Assembly (NCBI GenBank): GCA_022828145.1
Contig: JAJEJA010000024.1
Span: forward strand, 115,093 to 179,092
Origin: Candidatus Poribacteria bacterium
GTDB lineage: Bacteria; Poribacteria; WGA-4E; WGA-3G
DNA: 64,000 bases
Direction: 5' to 3'
Shown here piece by piece: positions 24,942-34,249 of this stretch (positions are counted from its first letter, which is position 1; each line of letters begins with the position of its first letter). The position numbers and the translations under genes are program-made. The notes under the pieces are model-generated. The model saw only the letters and a list, made by a program, of their open reading frames with translations. It was not told the DNA's origin and did no database searches.

Positions 24942-27900
24942 TTACTTAGGCAGAATTGGGGGGAGTTTATGTGTCACACGACGGGTGTTGTATTCTAACC
25001 TATAACGTTGATGTTCCTCACCATCAGGGTAATGCTCATTATTCGGATATGGATATGATGACATGCCATGAAAGGGTAATGGCTCAACTGTCTGAGAAGT
25101 GAGTGTATTGATGTCCCCATCCTTATCCCATCCATCGCTATAGAGGATGAAGTCGCGCTGCCAACCAGTTTTTAGTGGGGGTAAACGCGATGCGTCAAAC
25201 TCAACTGTTATTTCATCTCCCGCATTGAGGATAACATACATATCATCAACCTTCTGTAATAAAGACTTGACATCTCCGTAGCGTGTATAGTATCCAGCTA
25301 AGTCTCGCCATTGTGGCGTTGTTGTCAACTTTTCGTAGTCAAACAGATGGGGTGCATGCTCGTTTGGACGATACATCTCAGAAAAACCGCGATAATGCAG
25401 GTCTGCACTGTCTGGATTCAGTTCTGTTATTTTAATAGGAACATCCTGAATTCCGACCGTAAAGAAGGCTGCATCCCAATAGATTTGCATATCTGTGGAA
25501 ATACGAACCTGTCGGTCTTCCGATAGAAAAATACCTGTCAGATCAACCGTTATCGTCTTATTTTTACCTGCGGGAATTCCTATCATATCCTTCACAGTAA
25601 CCCAATCTCCTGCTCCATTCTTCACTGCGAGTGAAGGAAAACTCGGTATAAGTGATCGGTTTTGAGATAAAGCAACATTGATACTCGTGTCTGTTGGGAA
25701 TATCCATCCGTTCAGATAGAGCGTAATCTGTTCATCATTCGGCACATCACCGAGATCAAGAGTGATTGCATGCGGTGCTACAACGCCTTGATATGGACCA
25801 GGATTATGTTCAACAGCATAACGATAGTCAGTTGTTCTAAGTGCAACAGACTTCGTATACCGTTTTTCAGACACCTTATATATCTTGAATTCTGAAAACG
25901 GTGGCGGTGTATACTGTTCGTTCACATAAATCTCGGTAGTCTCAGGATGGTCGACCGCGATAAGTTTGACCATATCAAAGTATGCGGTTTCCCAAAGTTC
26001 CTCTGTAATCTGAATGGAATATTTACCCGATTTTGGCTTTATCTGTGATGCCGGAATCTTTACGAAATCTTTGGTCTCATCCGGTGCGACGAACCCCATA
26101 GCGGTTACAAGTCCAAGGGGTGCACGCCACAGTAGGTCAGTGACAAACTGATACTTTTCGCCATCATACACATAGAGAAAAGGACATGAGCCTTTCAGTA
26201 CCTGTTTCTCAAGAATCTTCTGTTTCGCTTTCGGTTCAATAACGTTCTGTGGGACACCGTTCGTCCAGACAACCCTGATGACATCCGCGATATCATGAGA
26301 CCCTAAACCGAAATGTGAGACCCGTTCTGATGTATAACGCACTTGATAAAGATCGCTAACTTTTACTTCAAGCTTTGACCCGATGCCGTTCCTATTGACT
26401 TTGTTGTTGCCTGTGGCGATACCTTCTAACTGTATCTTAATCCAGTTGTTTTTGTTGCCACCGTTATTCTGTAATGTTCGTATCTGTCCATTTCTGTTGT
26501 TGAAAAATAGGTCTAAATCTCCATCATTGTCGTAATCGGCAATTGCACCAGAGATACCTTCTTGTCTTCGGAAGCTTTCGTCTAAAGTTGAACTCTCATC
26601 GGTGAAACGACCAGTGCCATCATTACGATATAGGAATAACCCATTTAACGTGATAGACCATAAATCTAAAAAGCCGTCATTGTCATAATCGAGACTTATT
26701 AGCTTTGTTACATTGACAGGTCTTCTCTCTAATATTTGGGTTGATCGTTTGTCTACAACAAAAGTACCATCACCCCTATTTCTATAGAAGTGTATACCTA
26801 TTTGGGATGCGAGCATTATGTCAATATCCCCATCGTTGTCATAATCGCCTATTGTCATGGCAGTGAAACGTTCATTTTGTGGGATTCCAGTCTCTTCATA
26901 TAACGCGCGTAGTTTTCCCTGTCTTAAATTGTCAAAAAGTATGCATCCATTATTGCTATGAATGGCAATAATATCAATATCACCATCGTCATCAAAATCC
27001 GCTGCGAGTGCATCATCTACAACTATTTCTCTCTGTGTCTTTTTATCAGCATCCATTGTTATAAAGGTTTGAGCACTTACATCTACAAACGATTCGTCAC
27101 CGTTATTACGATACATCTTAGGACCTACATGTTGTATAAAGATGTCGAGATCACCGTCATGGTCATAATCCACCGGAAGGAGGAAATTCCTTATAGGTCC
27201 ATACGCCTGATGCTGTATTATTGGCGTTGCGTCCCAAGATTTATCCTCGGCTGTTTTAAGAACCGTAATGCCGGCTGTTGAATGTAACAGAATCTCATGT
27301 TTTCCATCTTTGTTTAGATCCGCAAAGTAGGATGCATAAGGGTTAAGTGAAAACTGCTGTATGATTTCTTGATAATGTAAGTCAGGTACGAACGCTCCAT
27401 CTTTATTATGGAATAGTGCTGGTGTTCGCGTTGAGAATATATCCATATCACCATCGTTGTCGTAGTCAACTAAAGAAAACTGCTTATGTCCAGAACGTTG
27501 GTTCTGACTCGCTGCCAAACCTATCTGTTCAGAAGAATCTACAAATTCTACCTCTATAGGTATGCTCTGCTTTGCAGTAAGTCTTGCTTTTAGTCCCGAT
27601 GGAAATTTCTCGATCGGATGTCCGATAATATTGGTAACAAGCTCACCGATTCCTTGTTGATATCTTGGACTTGCCCGATGCACATTCTCAAAAATTTGGA
27701 TGTTTCGTGAAGCTAATGTCTGATCGCTTTTCTGTATTGCATCTATCCCTTGTGTTAGGTATTTTAGTTTATCTGTATCGGTGTCTTCTAAGAGGATTTT
27801 TAATTGCAGGCATATCTTTTCTGCTGCATCGTACTGTGCTTGTCGGATGAGTGCTTGAGACAATTTCATGAGTATTACGATGTTGACAGGAGTGCGAAAG

Positions 27901-28421
27901 TGAAGTTCCTGTAGATGTGTGAGTGCTTCCTTTTGTGCTTCAGGATCATTTCTCTGTCCGATGTAATGACGGACAAGTCTATACCGAAATTCTAAGTCAT
28001 CTGGTGCTAATCGGATTGCCTCTTTCATCGCTTCCACTGCTTGGTCTATCTGTCCTTTCAATAGATGGACTTCAGACAGTATAAAATGCAATTGACTCTC
28101 CATTGGCGTTACCGCTATCCCTTTCTTAACCCACTCTTCAGCAATATCCGCTTGTTGAAGACGTAGATGTGCAACTGCCAAGTTACCGTACCCGATTGCT
28201 TCATCAGGCAGTAATGCAATGAGTTCCGTAAACGCTGGAATTGCTTTTGAAGGTTGTGATTCTTCCAGAAACGCTAACCCTAAGTTCTGTTGACGAATCG
28301 CTTCTTGAATTATGTTTTCGGACTCTGTCTCCTGGGCAGAAACACACATTACAGTAGCGAATAAAAAGAGAATACAAAGGCAGGAGACAGTGTTGTTTAG
28401 AGAGGGGGTGAGGATAGTCAT
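24942..28421 (-). CDS. Large secreted TPR / FG-GAP repeat / ASPIC-UnbV protein
   Basis: The 1159-residue protein has a signal peptide (cleavage near VSAQ at residue 30). Residues 35-225 are TPR repeats (GYGNLAVAHLRLQQADIAEE and similar units). Residues 310-650 are FG-GAP/VCBS calcium-binding blades with many DxDxDGD loops (DYDNDGDMDIF, DYDHDGDLDIF, DFDDDGDIDII, DYDNDGFLDLW). Residues 660-745 match ASPIC/UnbV (NRNGIGSKLEVKVSD, SERVSHFGLGSHDIADVIRV). The final 400 residues are beta-rich and unassigned. It probably acts at the cell surface in adhesion or polysaccharide binding. It starts 3 bases after the stop of the small coiled-coil gene. Confidence 0.9.
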   Translation of the reverse strand: MTILTPSLNNTVSCLCILFLFATVMCVSAQETESENIIQEAIRQQNLGLAFLEESQPSKAIPAFTELIALLPDEAIGYGNLAVAHLRLQQADIAEEWVKKGIAVTPMESQLHFILSEVHLLKGQIDQAVEAMKEAIRLAPDDLEFRYRLVRHYIGQRNDPEAQKEALTHLQELHFRTPVNIVILMKLSQALIRQAQYDAAEKICLQLKILLEDTDTDKLKYLTQGIDAIQKSDQTLASRNIQIFENVHRASPRYQQGIGELVTNIIGHPIEKFPSGLKARLTAKQSIPIEVEFVDSSEQIGLAASQNQRSGHKQFSLVDYDNDGDMDIFSTRTPALFHNKDGAFVPDLHYQEIIQQFSLNPYASYFADLNKDGKHEILLHSTAGITVLKTAEDKSWDATPIIQHQAYGPIRNFLLPVDYDHDGDLDIFIQHVGPKMYRNNGDESFVDVSAQTFITMDADKKTQREIVVDDALAADFDDDGDIDIIAIHSNNGCILFDNLRQGKLRALYEETGIPQNERFTAMTIGDYDNDGDIDIMLASQIGIHFYRNRGDGTFVVDKRSTQILERRPVNVTKLISLDYDNDGFLDLWSITLNGLFLYRNDGTGRFTDESSTLDESFRRQEGISGAIADYDNDGDLDLFFNNRNGQIRTLQNNGGNKNNWIKIQLEGIATGNNKVNRNGIGSKLEVKVSDLYQVRYTSERVSHFGLGSHDIADVIRVVWTNGVPQNVIEPKAKQKILEKQVLKGSCPFLYVYDGEKYQFVTDLLWRAPLGLVTAMGFVAPDETKDFVKIPASQIKPKSGKYSIQITEELWETAYFDMVKLIAVDHPETTEIYVNEQYTPPPFSEFKIYKVSEKRYTKSVALRTTDYRYAVEHNPGPYQGVVAPHAITLDLGDVPNDEQITLYLNGWIFPTDTSINVALSQNRSLIPSFPSLAVKNGAGDWVTVKDMIGIPAGKNKTITVDLTGIFLSEDRQVRISTDMQIYWDAAFFTVGIQDVPIKITELNPDSADLHYRGFSEMYRPNEHAPHLFDYEKLTTTPQWRDLAGYYTRYGDVKSLLQKVDDMYVILNAGDEITVEFDASRLPPLKTGWQRDFILYSDGWDKDGDINTLTSQTVEPLPFHGMSSYPYPNNEHYPDGEEHQRYRLEYNTRRVTHKLPPILPK

Positions 28422-28424
28422 CTG

Positions 28425-28688
28425 TTATTCTGTTTCAGATTGTTGGAAGGATGAGGCGGAGTCTTGAATGGCTTTTTTTAACGATTTTAATCGTATCTCC
28501 AATGAATCTTCCAACTGTTTAAGGTGCAGCAACCATGAATCTTTAGATTCACCTTCATCAGTGCCAAATCCATCGGTCATTTGCAGGCGTATGTATTTCA
28601 ATCGTTCCGCTTGTAGTGCTTTCAACTGTTCGTCGTATGATGCAATCCCGGTTTCCAAGAGTAGAACAAGTTCTCGTATCTGTTCCAT
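28425..28688 (-). CDS. Small coiled-coil protein coupled to the ASPIC gene
   Basis: The 87-residue product is predicted to be almost entirely helical, with two segments (MEQIRELVLLLETGIASYDE and WLLHLKQLEDSLEIRLKSLK) separated by a Gly/Asp/Ser-rich hinge. AGGAGG lies upstream of the ATG. The stop and the next start are 3 bases apart, implying co-translation with the large secreted protein. No family is recognised. Confidence 0.65.
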   Translation of the reverse strand: MEQIRELVLLLETGIASYDEQLKALQAERLKYIRLQMTDGFGTDEGESKDSWLLHLKQLEDSLEIRLKSLKKAIQDSASSFQQSETE

Positions 28689-28722
28689 TTAATCCTCCTA
28701 TGACTTCGTGTTAGTAAAGGAA

Positions 28723-28751
28723 TTGTGAACGGTTTTGGAAACCGTTCACAA
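28723..28751 (-). terminator. Perfect 13-bp hairpin after the jelly-roll-like gene
   Basis: TTGTGAACGGTTT pairs perfectly with AAACCGTTCACAA around a 3-base loop. It lies 11 bases beyond the stop of the gene at 28762 on the minus strand. There is no U-tract of note, so it may be an attenuator, an mRNA-stabilising hairpin or an operator rather than a classical terminator. Confidence 0.5.
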
Positions 28752-28761
28752 TCAGTCCAAT

Positions 28762-29367
28762 TTAACGGGCAGCCTTTAGAGAACCCCATGTGGTAGTTAC
28801 TTTACCTCGTGGTTGAACGGGAGTAGCTGGGAGTTCACCGACAATTTTTCTGAAATATACATCGTCTTCACCATCATTAGGACCTGCCCAGACCCAGTAT
28901 GCGGTAGAATCAGGGTTATTGAGTGTTTGTCGCATTGCAGCTGCACCCCCTGCCCAGATACCTGACCCGAATTGGTCGAGTTGTGTTGCATTTTCCCATC
29001 CACTGTCGTCAAAATCAAGAGTTTCCCATCCATCATTTCGTTCAGCGAGTAGTGGGCCCGCATCTGTTTTCCATGTTTCATCCGATGGGATATATTCGCC
29101 ATCATCAAGTATGACATCAAAGAGTGCGCCACCGCGTCCAGTTGCTCCAGGTTCAGCATCGTGAACATAGACCCCGATGATAGCATAACCGTCAGGCATG
29201 TCAAATTCAGTTACAGTGGCGATTTGCCAGTTGTCCCCTTCAGCCACTTGTTCACCATTTATGAAACCGACCCAAGAGTTGTCTCCATTGATTCTAAGTT
29301 TTGCTGCCCATAGACTGGATGCCGTTAGACAGATACCTATAAAAGTAAAAACAAAAAGTTTTTTCAT
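28762..29367 (-). CDS. Secreted jelly-roll-like protein with conserved C-terminal tail, copy 1
   Basis: The 201-residue protein has a signal peptide (cleavage near LWAAK). The domain resembles the N-terminal galactose-binding-like folds of glycosidases: DNSWVGFINGEQVAEGDNWQ, YAIIGVYVHDAEPGATGRGG, then WETLDFDDSGWENATQL. It shares about half its residues with the gene just upstream (29393). It ends RGKVTTTWGSLKAAR, a tail shared with 29393 and 55838. It is probably exported and binds carbohydrate. The tail may be a sorting signal. Confidence 0.8.
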   Translation of the reverse strand: MKKLFVFTFIGICLTASSLWAAKLRINGDNSWVGFINGEQVAEGDNWQIATVTEFDMPDGYAIIGVYVHDAEPGATGRGGALFDVILDDGEYIPSDETWKTDAGPLLAERNDGWETLDFDDSGWENATQLDQFGSGIWAGGAAAMRQTLNNPDSTAYWVWAGPNDGEDDVYFRKIVGELPATPVQPRGKVTTTWGSLKAAR

Positions 29368-29392
29368 TGTATTCTCCTTTTTTGTGTTAGTA

Positions 29393-30031
29393 TTACATTA
29401 CACTATTTTTAATGTTCGCCCAAGAAGTTGTGACTTTGCCTTTAGGTTCAACAGGGAGTTGACCAATTGTATAACGGAAATAAATGTCGTCTTCTCCATC
29501 ATTTGGTCCACACCAAACCCAATTCGCCTCACAGTCCGGATCTTTGAGAACATTCCGCATTGTACCTGTACCGCCTGCCCAGATTCCGCCACCGAATTTC
29601 TCATAAATTTGCAGTTCATCTTCCCAGTCGCTATCATCAAAATTTATCTGCTCCCAACCATCCTTTCGGTCAGCAATAGGGGAACCAGCCTGACATCGCC
29701 ACCCATCTTCACCGGTACCGATGTAGTTAGGTTTGTCATTGAGTATGATGTCAGCGAGGAATCCACCTCTACCCGCAGCACCCGGTTCAGCATCGTGAAC
29801 ATAAACTGCGATTAATGCATATCCACTGTCAAGTGTGAATTCGCTAACAGTTGGAACTTGCCAATTTCCATTACGTGCAACTTCTTCTCCGTTCATAAAG
29901 ACGACCCAAGTGTTATCACCACTGACTCGCACTGTGCCTTTTGTCGGTGCAGCGTCTGCTATCTGTAATAGTATTAAACTACCTAACATTAACAATAATA
30001 GTGTTAAACCGATCGGAAAACGTTTAGTCAT
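29393..30031 (-). CDS. Secreted jelly-roll-like protein with conserved C-terminal tail, copy 2
   Basis: The 212-residue paralogue of the downstream gene has a signal peptide (hydrophobic core at residues 8-26, cleavage near DAAPT). The block order is the same: DNTWVVFMNGEEVARNGNWQ, YALIAVYVHDAEPGAAGRGG, WEQINFDDSDWEDELQI, then NWVWCGPNDGEDDIYFR. The C-terminus is PKGKVTTSWANIKNSVM. The two genes are 25 bases apart and most likely arose by tandem duplication. Confidence 0.8.
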   Translation of the reverse strand: MTKRFPIGLTLLLLMLGSLILLQIADAAPTKGTVRVSGDNTWVVFMNGEEVARNGNWQVPTVSEFTLDSGYALIAVYVHDAEPGAAGRGGFLADIILNDKPNYIGTGEDGWRCQAGSPIADRKDGWEQINFDDSDWEDELQIYEKFGGGIWAGGTGTMRNVLKDPDCEANWVWCGPNDGEDDIYFRYTIGQLPVEPKGKVTTSWANIKNSVM

Positions 30032-30171
30032 ATTATCCCTCCATTCTTTGTTTTAGTTTTTAATCATTTTGCAAGTTTTGTCTATCTGAACTTGCCCTGT
30101 TGTTTGTGTCTTGATTCTAAAGGAATCATTCACTACTATTATTTTACCCGCTATACGATTAATATTCAACG

Positions 30172-30948
30172 TCAAAATAGGGATGGGAAATGTCGATGCG
30201 GATCAGCGGGTTCTCGGAATAGTATCTTTTGCCGTTCTGTCAATTCAATGTTCTTTGGTAGTGCAACGCGGCGAGATGTCCACGCTAAATATGAGATACA
30301 ATACTTATACAATAAGGACCTGCGTTGATGTTTACCGTTCCAGGCTGCGGTTCCGTGTGTTAATGCTTCAGAGAAAAGAATTGCGGATCCGGCGGGTGCA
30401 TTTGGAATGATGACACACGGTGAATCCTCAGGATTGGCAGCTATATCATGAGGTAACCTGTAATTGCTTTTATGACTTCCCGGTATACAACAGAATCCAC
30501 CATATTCTGGACCCGTATCTGCCAAGTTCCACGTTACGACAACAAAACCGTTATGTATCTCGCTATCACGGAATGGAAAGTACTCTCCGTGCTCTGCTCT
30601 GGATGTCGGTGATGATGCGCCGTAATCCGCGTGCAGTCCACCTCTTTGCATGCCTTCGCGCATATACATACCGTATATCCTGTCAAGACGAAAGCAGTCT
30701 CCTAACCGAAATCGCAGCACATCCATAACCCTTTGATGATCAAGTAAATCACAAAACCCTTTACCCCATTGTAAGAAACCGGATCCATCAGGTGCACTGC
30801 CGAATCTTTGCACTTTTCCCGGTTCTGGTAAGTTCTGTTCGTCAATGTGTCGGTTGAGGGCTGCGAGCTGTTCATCATCCAAAACATCTTCCAAAACTAA
30901 GTACCCTTGAACGTCAAAAAGGTATTGTAGCGTTTGTAGATCGTCCAT
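30172..30948 (-). CDS. Phytanoyl-CoA dioxygenase family protein
   Basis: The 258-residue Fe(II)/2-oxoglutarate oxygenase has an intact facial triad: His106 and Asp108 in GGLHADYG, and distal His198 in EALTHGTAAW, with an Arg (RRSLLYKY) for 2-oxoglutarate. WNLADTGPEYGGFCCIPGSH is the family core strand. It starts 29 bases after the end of the upstream ATPase gene on the same strand. The substrate is unknown. It is the active counterpart for judging the HxG variant at 13269. Confidence 0.88.
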   Translation of the reverse strand: MDDLQTLQYLFDVQGYLVLEDVLDDEQLAALNRHIDEQNLPEPGKVQRFGSAPDGSGFLQWGKGFCDLLDHQRVMDVLRFRLGDCFRLDRIYGMYMREGMQRGGLHADYGASSPTSRAEHGEYFPFRDSEIHNGFVVVTWNLADTGPEYGGFCCIPGSHKSNYRLPHDIAANPEDSPCVIIPNAPAGSAILFSEALTHGTAAWNGKHQRRSLLYKYCISYLAWTSRRVALPKNIELTERQKILFREPADPHRHFPSLF

Positions 30949-30977
30949 ATATCTGTTCCTCTCAGATTTTCCTGTGA

Positions 30978-31880
30978 TTAGGTATGCCCGTTTTTCTTAG
31001 CCAATTCTATTCTACCTACAAGGTCTGTTACAAATTGATATGCCACTCGTCCTGAACGTCCGCTTGATAACGACTCCCATTCTAATGCCGACTGATGTAA
31101 TTCTTCTATTGGCACTGCTATACCGAGTTTCTCTGCATAGTGCAAGACAATCTGTAGATATGTGTTCTGCGAAATACGATAGAATGCCAGACGTAATCCG
31201 AACCGATCACTCAGTGAAACCTTTTCCTCAGTTGCTTCACGGGGATAGAGTTCATCTTCATCGTTCTGTGGAAACCTGTTCTCATTCACAAGTCTTGGCA
31301 TCAGATGTCTACGATTTGAGGTTGCATAGATGAGGACATTTTCAGGTTGTGCTGCAATTCCCCCCTCAAGCATCGCCTTAAGTTCTCTATATTCCGGTTC
31401 ATCTTCGTTAAATGCCAAGTCATCGCAAAACAGGATAAATCGTTCAGGACGATCCCAGAGTAGCTCAGTGATCTGATGGAGATGGATCAATCCCTCTTTT
31501 CCAATACTGATAACCCGCAGTCCGTTCTCAGCATATTTACTAAGCATTGCTTTCACAAGTGAGGATTTGCCTGTTCCTCTGTCCCCCCATAATAACACAT
31601 GGTTAGCTGGGAGACTGTGTAAGAACTGCCGTGTGTTTCTGTCTAATGCTTCACATTGTGAATCTATGCCGATGAGGTCACCTGTGCTAACAAAATGCGG
31701 ATGTTTGACTGGAACAAGCTGTCCAGTGCCATTTTGTGATAACCACCGAAAGGCGATGTATCTGTCCATTTCCACATTGGAAGATTGCACTTGCGTGATT
31801 TGTAATCTGTTTAAGAAACTATCTACTCTATCCAGCAACTGGGAATAGAATTCTTCTTGCGAATGATGTTTTTCTGACAT
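30978..31880 (-). CDS. AAA-type ATPase of the DUF815 family
   Basis: The 300-residue protein has Walker A GDRGTGKSS (residues 99-107), Walker B FILFCDDL (148-155) and the sensor-like ATSNRRHLMP (186-195). The segment NENRFPQNDEDELYPREATEEKVSLSDRFG is typical of DUF815 proteins (named from memory of the family; only 20 residues should be compared at once). The N-terminal 80 residues form an accessory helical domain. It lies between a small membrane protein gene and a PhyH gene on the same strand. Confidence 0.85.
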   Translation of the reverse strand: MSEKHHSQEEFYSQLLDRVDSFLNRLQITQVQSSNVEMDRYIAFRWLSQNGTGQLVPVKHPHFVSTGDLIGIDSQCEALDRNTRQFLHSLPANHVLLWGDRGTGKSSLVKAMLSKYAENGLRVISIGKEGLIHLHQITELLWDRPERFILFCDDLAFNEDEPEYRELKAMLEGGIAAQPENVLIYATSNRRHLMPRLVNENRFPQNDEDELYPREATEEKVSLSDRFGLRLAFYRISQNTYLQIVLHYAEKLGIAVPIEELHQSALEWESLSSGRSGRVAYQFVTDLVGRIELAKKNGHT

Positions 31881-31919
31881 TTTTAAACTGCTATAATATC
31901 TTGTTTAATTCCCTAACAT

Positions 31920-32123
31920 TTACTTTTCTGAGGAATTTAGAAGGTGTTTTAACCAATGTACGAGCTGTGGATCTTTTGAAATGTCTTTTAACAACCATGT
32001 GCCTCCCCATCTAATCCCCAATGAGATTGCCACTGCAAGCATTACGACTGCTAAGATTACTCCCGATATATAGAGCATTATAACGATTATAAGTCCGATA
32101 AAAGAACTCGCTACGTTGAACAT
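31920..32123 (-). CDS. Small membrane protein
   Basis: The 67-residue product has one long or two closely packed TM helices (about residues 7-37) and a short polar tail (LLKDISKDPQLVHWLKHLL). GGAG lies about 9 bases before the ATG. It is the first gene of a probable unit with the DUF815 ATPase, whose start is 40 bases downstream. No family is recognised. Confidence 0.6.
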   Translation of the reverse strand: MFNVASSFIGLIIVIMLYISGVILAVVMLAVAISLGIRWGGTWLLKDISKDPQLVHWLKHLLNSSEK

Positions 32124-32335
32124 CTGATAAACTCCTATTGGAACTTTTCTACATCAATGTGCTTTTGTCTATAAGTATACATCTTTTTTGAATCATCGTC
32201 AAACAAAATCAGAATTCCATACTATTGTATAGATTACTTGATATAGTAACTTTTCTTTTATTTATTTATGCTGTGTGGTATACTTTTAAGCATGCAGTTT
32301 ATAACCCATTGCAAAAGCCTAACGAGGAAATGACA

Positions 32336-32542
32336 ATGCAAACTACCATTATTGAGAAACTTAAGTATCTTTCCCCAGAAGACTACGAAGAAGTGCTAAA
32401 CTTTATTGATTCCTTGTTAACTAAAAAGGTTTCAGAGAAAAAAAAGAAACCGAAATTGAAGTGGATCGGTGGCTTAATAGAATATAGAGGACAGTACACA
32501 GCACTTGAACTTCAGAAGAAGGCATCGGATTGGAGAGATTAA
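32336..32542 (+). CDS. Antitoxin-like protein (DUF2281/VapB type)
   Basis: I place the start at ATG 32336, because GAGG lies 8 bases upstream and the upstream part of the frame (from 32225) is AT-rich promoter-like sequence with TATACT at 32279. The 68-residue product has the motif IEKLKYLSPEDYEEVLNFID near the N-terminus, then a Lys-rich linker and KWIGGLIEYRGQYTALELQK. This arrangement, with a helical dimerisation part and a tail, is typical of DUF2281 antitoxins paired with PIN toxins. Its stop codon is immediately followed by the toxin start. Confidence 0.75.
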   Translation: MQTTIIEKLKYLSPEDYEEVLNFIDSLLTKKVSEKKKKPKLKWIGGLIEYRGQYTALELQKKASDWRD

Positions 32543-32935
32543 GTGTATCTTGTAGACACTAACATTTTCCTTGAATCTCTGTTAGGACAAAATAGGACAA
32601 ACGAAGTTCGATTGTTCTTACAATCCATTGACTTGAGCACAATCTTTATAACGGATTTGTCTCTTCATTCCATCGGTATTATTCTGTTCCGGTTGAAAAA
32701 TTTTCCGCTATTCCTCACATTTTTGGAAGATATAGTAATTAACGGTGTCGGTGTCCTCTCATTGACCCCAGAAGATCACAAGACGTTAGGACAACATGCT
32801 CAACAATTCCATCTTGACTTTGATGATGCATACCAATATGCTGTCGCCAAAAAATATGATCTGCAGCTTATCAGTTTTGATACAGATTTTGACCAAACAG
32901 ATAGGGGAAGACAGGAACCGGTGGATGTGTTGTAA
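32543..32935 (+). CDS. PIN-domain ribonuclease toxin (VapC-like)
   Basis: The 130-residue protein starts at GTG directly after the antitoxin TAA, with GGAGAG inside the antitoxin gene as ribosome binding site. PIN acidic residues are visible: Asp5 in MYLVDTNIFLESL, an acidic/Ser segment in ITDLSLHSIGIILF, and DFDDAYQYAVAKK and ISFDTDFD in the C-terminal third. The catalytic Glu of the second motif is not obvious. It probably cleaves RNA when freed from its antitoxin. Confidence 0.82.
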   Translation: MYLVDTNIFLESLLGQNRTNEVRLFLQSIDLSTIFITDLSLHSIGIILFRLKNFPLFLTFLEDIVINGVGVLSLTPEDHKTLGQHAQQFHLDFDDAYQYAVAKKYDLQLISFDTDFDQTDRGRQEPVDVL

Positions 32936-33103
32936 TGAAATACCTCTATTAGGAAAAAAACCTTAATGAACAGACGATTTTAGGTTCTTGCATTTCGTGT
33001 TCAACCTCAACAGTACAGACCCGATTACAAGAAAACTACTTGACATCAGATTATTTGTGCATACAATAAATAACACTAAAATCTTTAACAGAGGAGGCAA
33101 TGT

Positions 33104-34105
33104 ATGGCAAAGATACGGATGGCACAATATGGGACGAAACACGGACATGCACGCGGTAAATTGCAAGCGATGTTGGGGAATCCAGATGTAGAAGTCGCAG
33201 GGGTGTATGAACCTGATAAGGAACGACGCACACAACTACAAGCAGATGGGAGTGGTTTCAGTAATGTGCATTTTTTTTCAGATGCAACCGAGATGTTAGG
33301 TGATGATACTATCGTTGCAGTTGCTTCCGAAGGGAATAATGCTGAGAGTTTAGACCAAACCGAACTGATCGTGAATGCAGGTAAACATGTGTGGTATGAT
33401 AAACCCGCAGGTGAAAACTGGGAACAGTGGCAAATCGTTATACAAACTGCACAAGAGAAATCGCTACATGTTCAGATGGGTTATATGTTACGATACCATT
33501 CAAGTTTTAGACAGGTCACAGATTGGGCACGGTCAGGATTTCTGGGGCATGTGTTCTCAGTGCGAGCTCACATGTCAACCAATGTATCTGAGGATGCTCG
33601 CAAACGTATCAGTCAACATGTGGGTGGGATATTCTTTGATTTAGGTGGACATGTGCTTGATCAGGTAGTGTGGATGCTCGGTAGACCAGAGAAGGTTACC
33701 AGTTTTCTCAGGAATGATGGCGGTTCTGTTGAACCTTTTAGAGATAATACGTTGACGGTATATGAGTATGAAAATGCGATGGCGTTTATCTCTATTTCTG
33801 CTTTGGAACCGCGTCCGATGGCACGGAGGTTTGAGGTTTACGGCACTGAGGGGAGCGCGATTATTGTTGAACCGTTTGAACCGGGACATAATATCCGACT
33901 CTGTTTAGAAACCGCAAAAGAGGGATATTCACAAGGTGAACAGATTGTCAAGATTGATGGGGAGAGTCGTCAGAGGACCTACGAATTGGAATTAGAAGCT
34001 TTTTTGGCTACGATTGCAGGCGAACAACCCTCTGATCGTCCTCTGGCTCATGAACTGTTGGTGCAGGAGACGTTGTTGCGGGCAACAGGTGTAATAAAAG
34101 CATAA
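33104..34105 (+). CDS. Gfo/Idh/MocA family oxidoreductase
   Basis: The 333-residue protein has an atypical Rossmann start IRMAQYGTKHGHARGKLQAM, where the usual GxGxxG is replaced by a His-containing loop. It then has DTIVAVASEGNNAESL, the YDKPAGE form of the EKP motif, and a C-terminal beta domain (GGIFFDLGGHVLDQVVWMLG). The divergent nucleotide loop suggests altered cofactor binding. GAGGAGG lies upstream of the ATG. It appears monocistronic, ending just before the promoter of the methyltransferase gene. Confidence 0.85.
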   Translation: MAKIRMAQYGTKHGHARGKLQAMLGNPDVEVAGVYEPDKERRTQLQADGSGFSNVHFFSDATEMLGDDTIVAVASEGNNAESLDQTELIVNAGKHVWYDKPAGENWEQWQIVIQTAQEKSLHVQMGYMLRYHSSFRQVTDWARSGFLGHVFSVRAHMSTNVSEDARKRISQHVGGIFFDLGGHVLDQVVWMLGRPEKVTSFLRNDGGSVEPFRDNTLTVYEYENAMAFISISALEPRPMARRFEVYGTEGSAIIVEPFEPGHNIRLCLETAKEGYSQGEQIVKIDGESRQRTYELELEAFLATIAGEQPSDRPLAHELLVQETLLRATGVIKA

Positions 34106-34121
34106 TTTTTGCGTTTTATTT

Positions 34122-34150
34122 TTGCAACAATTTTCGTTTTTTGATATACT
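34122..34150 (+). promoter_or_regulatory. Promoter for the HEAT-methyltransferase gene
   Basis: TTGCAA and TATACT are separated by 17 bases, with an extended TGn before the -10. The start codon is 100 bases further on. The leader contains TGTAGCACAAACATTTAGTTTGTGTCA, an inverted repeat of which at most 20 bases are paired, related to the type B MITE core. Confidence 0.55.
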
Positions 34151-34249
34151 TTTTAAACTAATTTAATCCAAGTTACTGACTATGTAGCACAAACATTTAG
34201 TTTGTGTCATAAGGGTGCAAGTTGACAGATAAGTAAGCAGGGAAGAAAC

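Noticed and set aside
29198..29815. 205-residue ORF spanning two secreted protein genes on the opposite strand
   Set aside because: It crosses the intergenic region and both genes antisense; the sense genes have signal peptides and conserved motifs.
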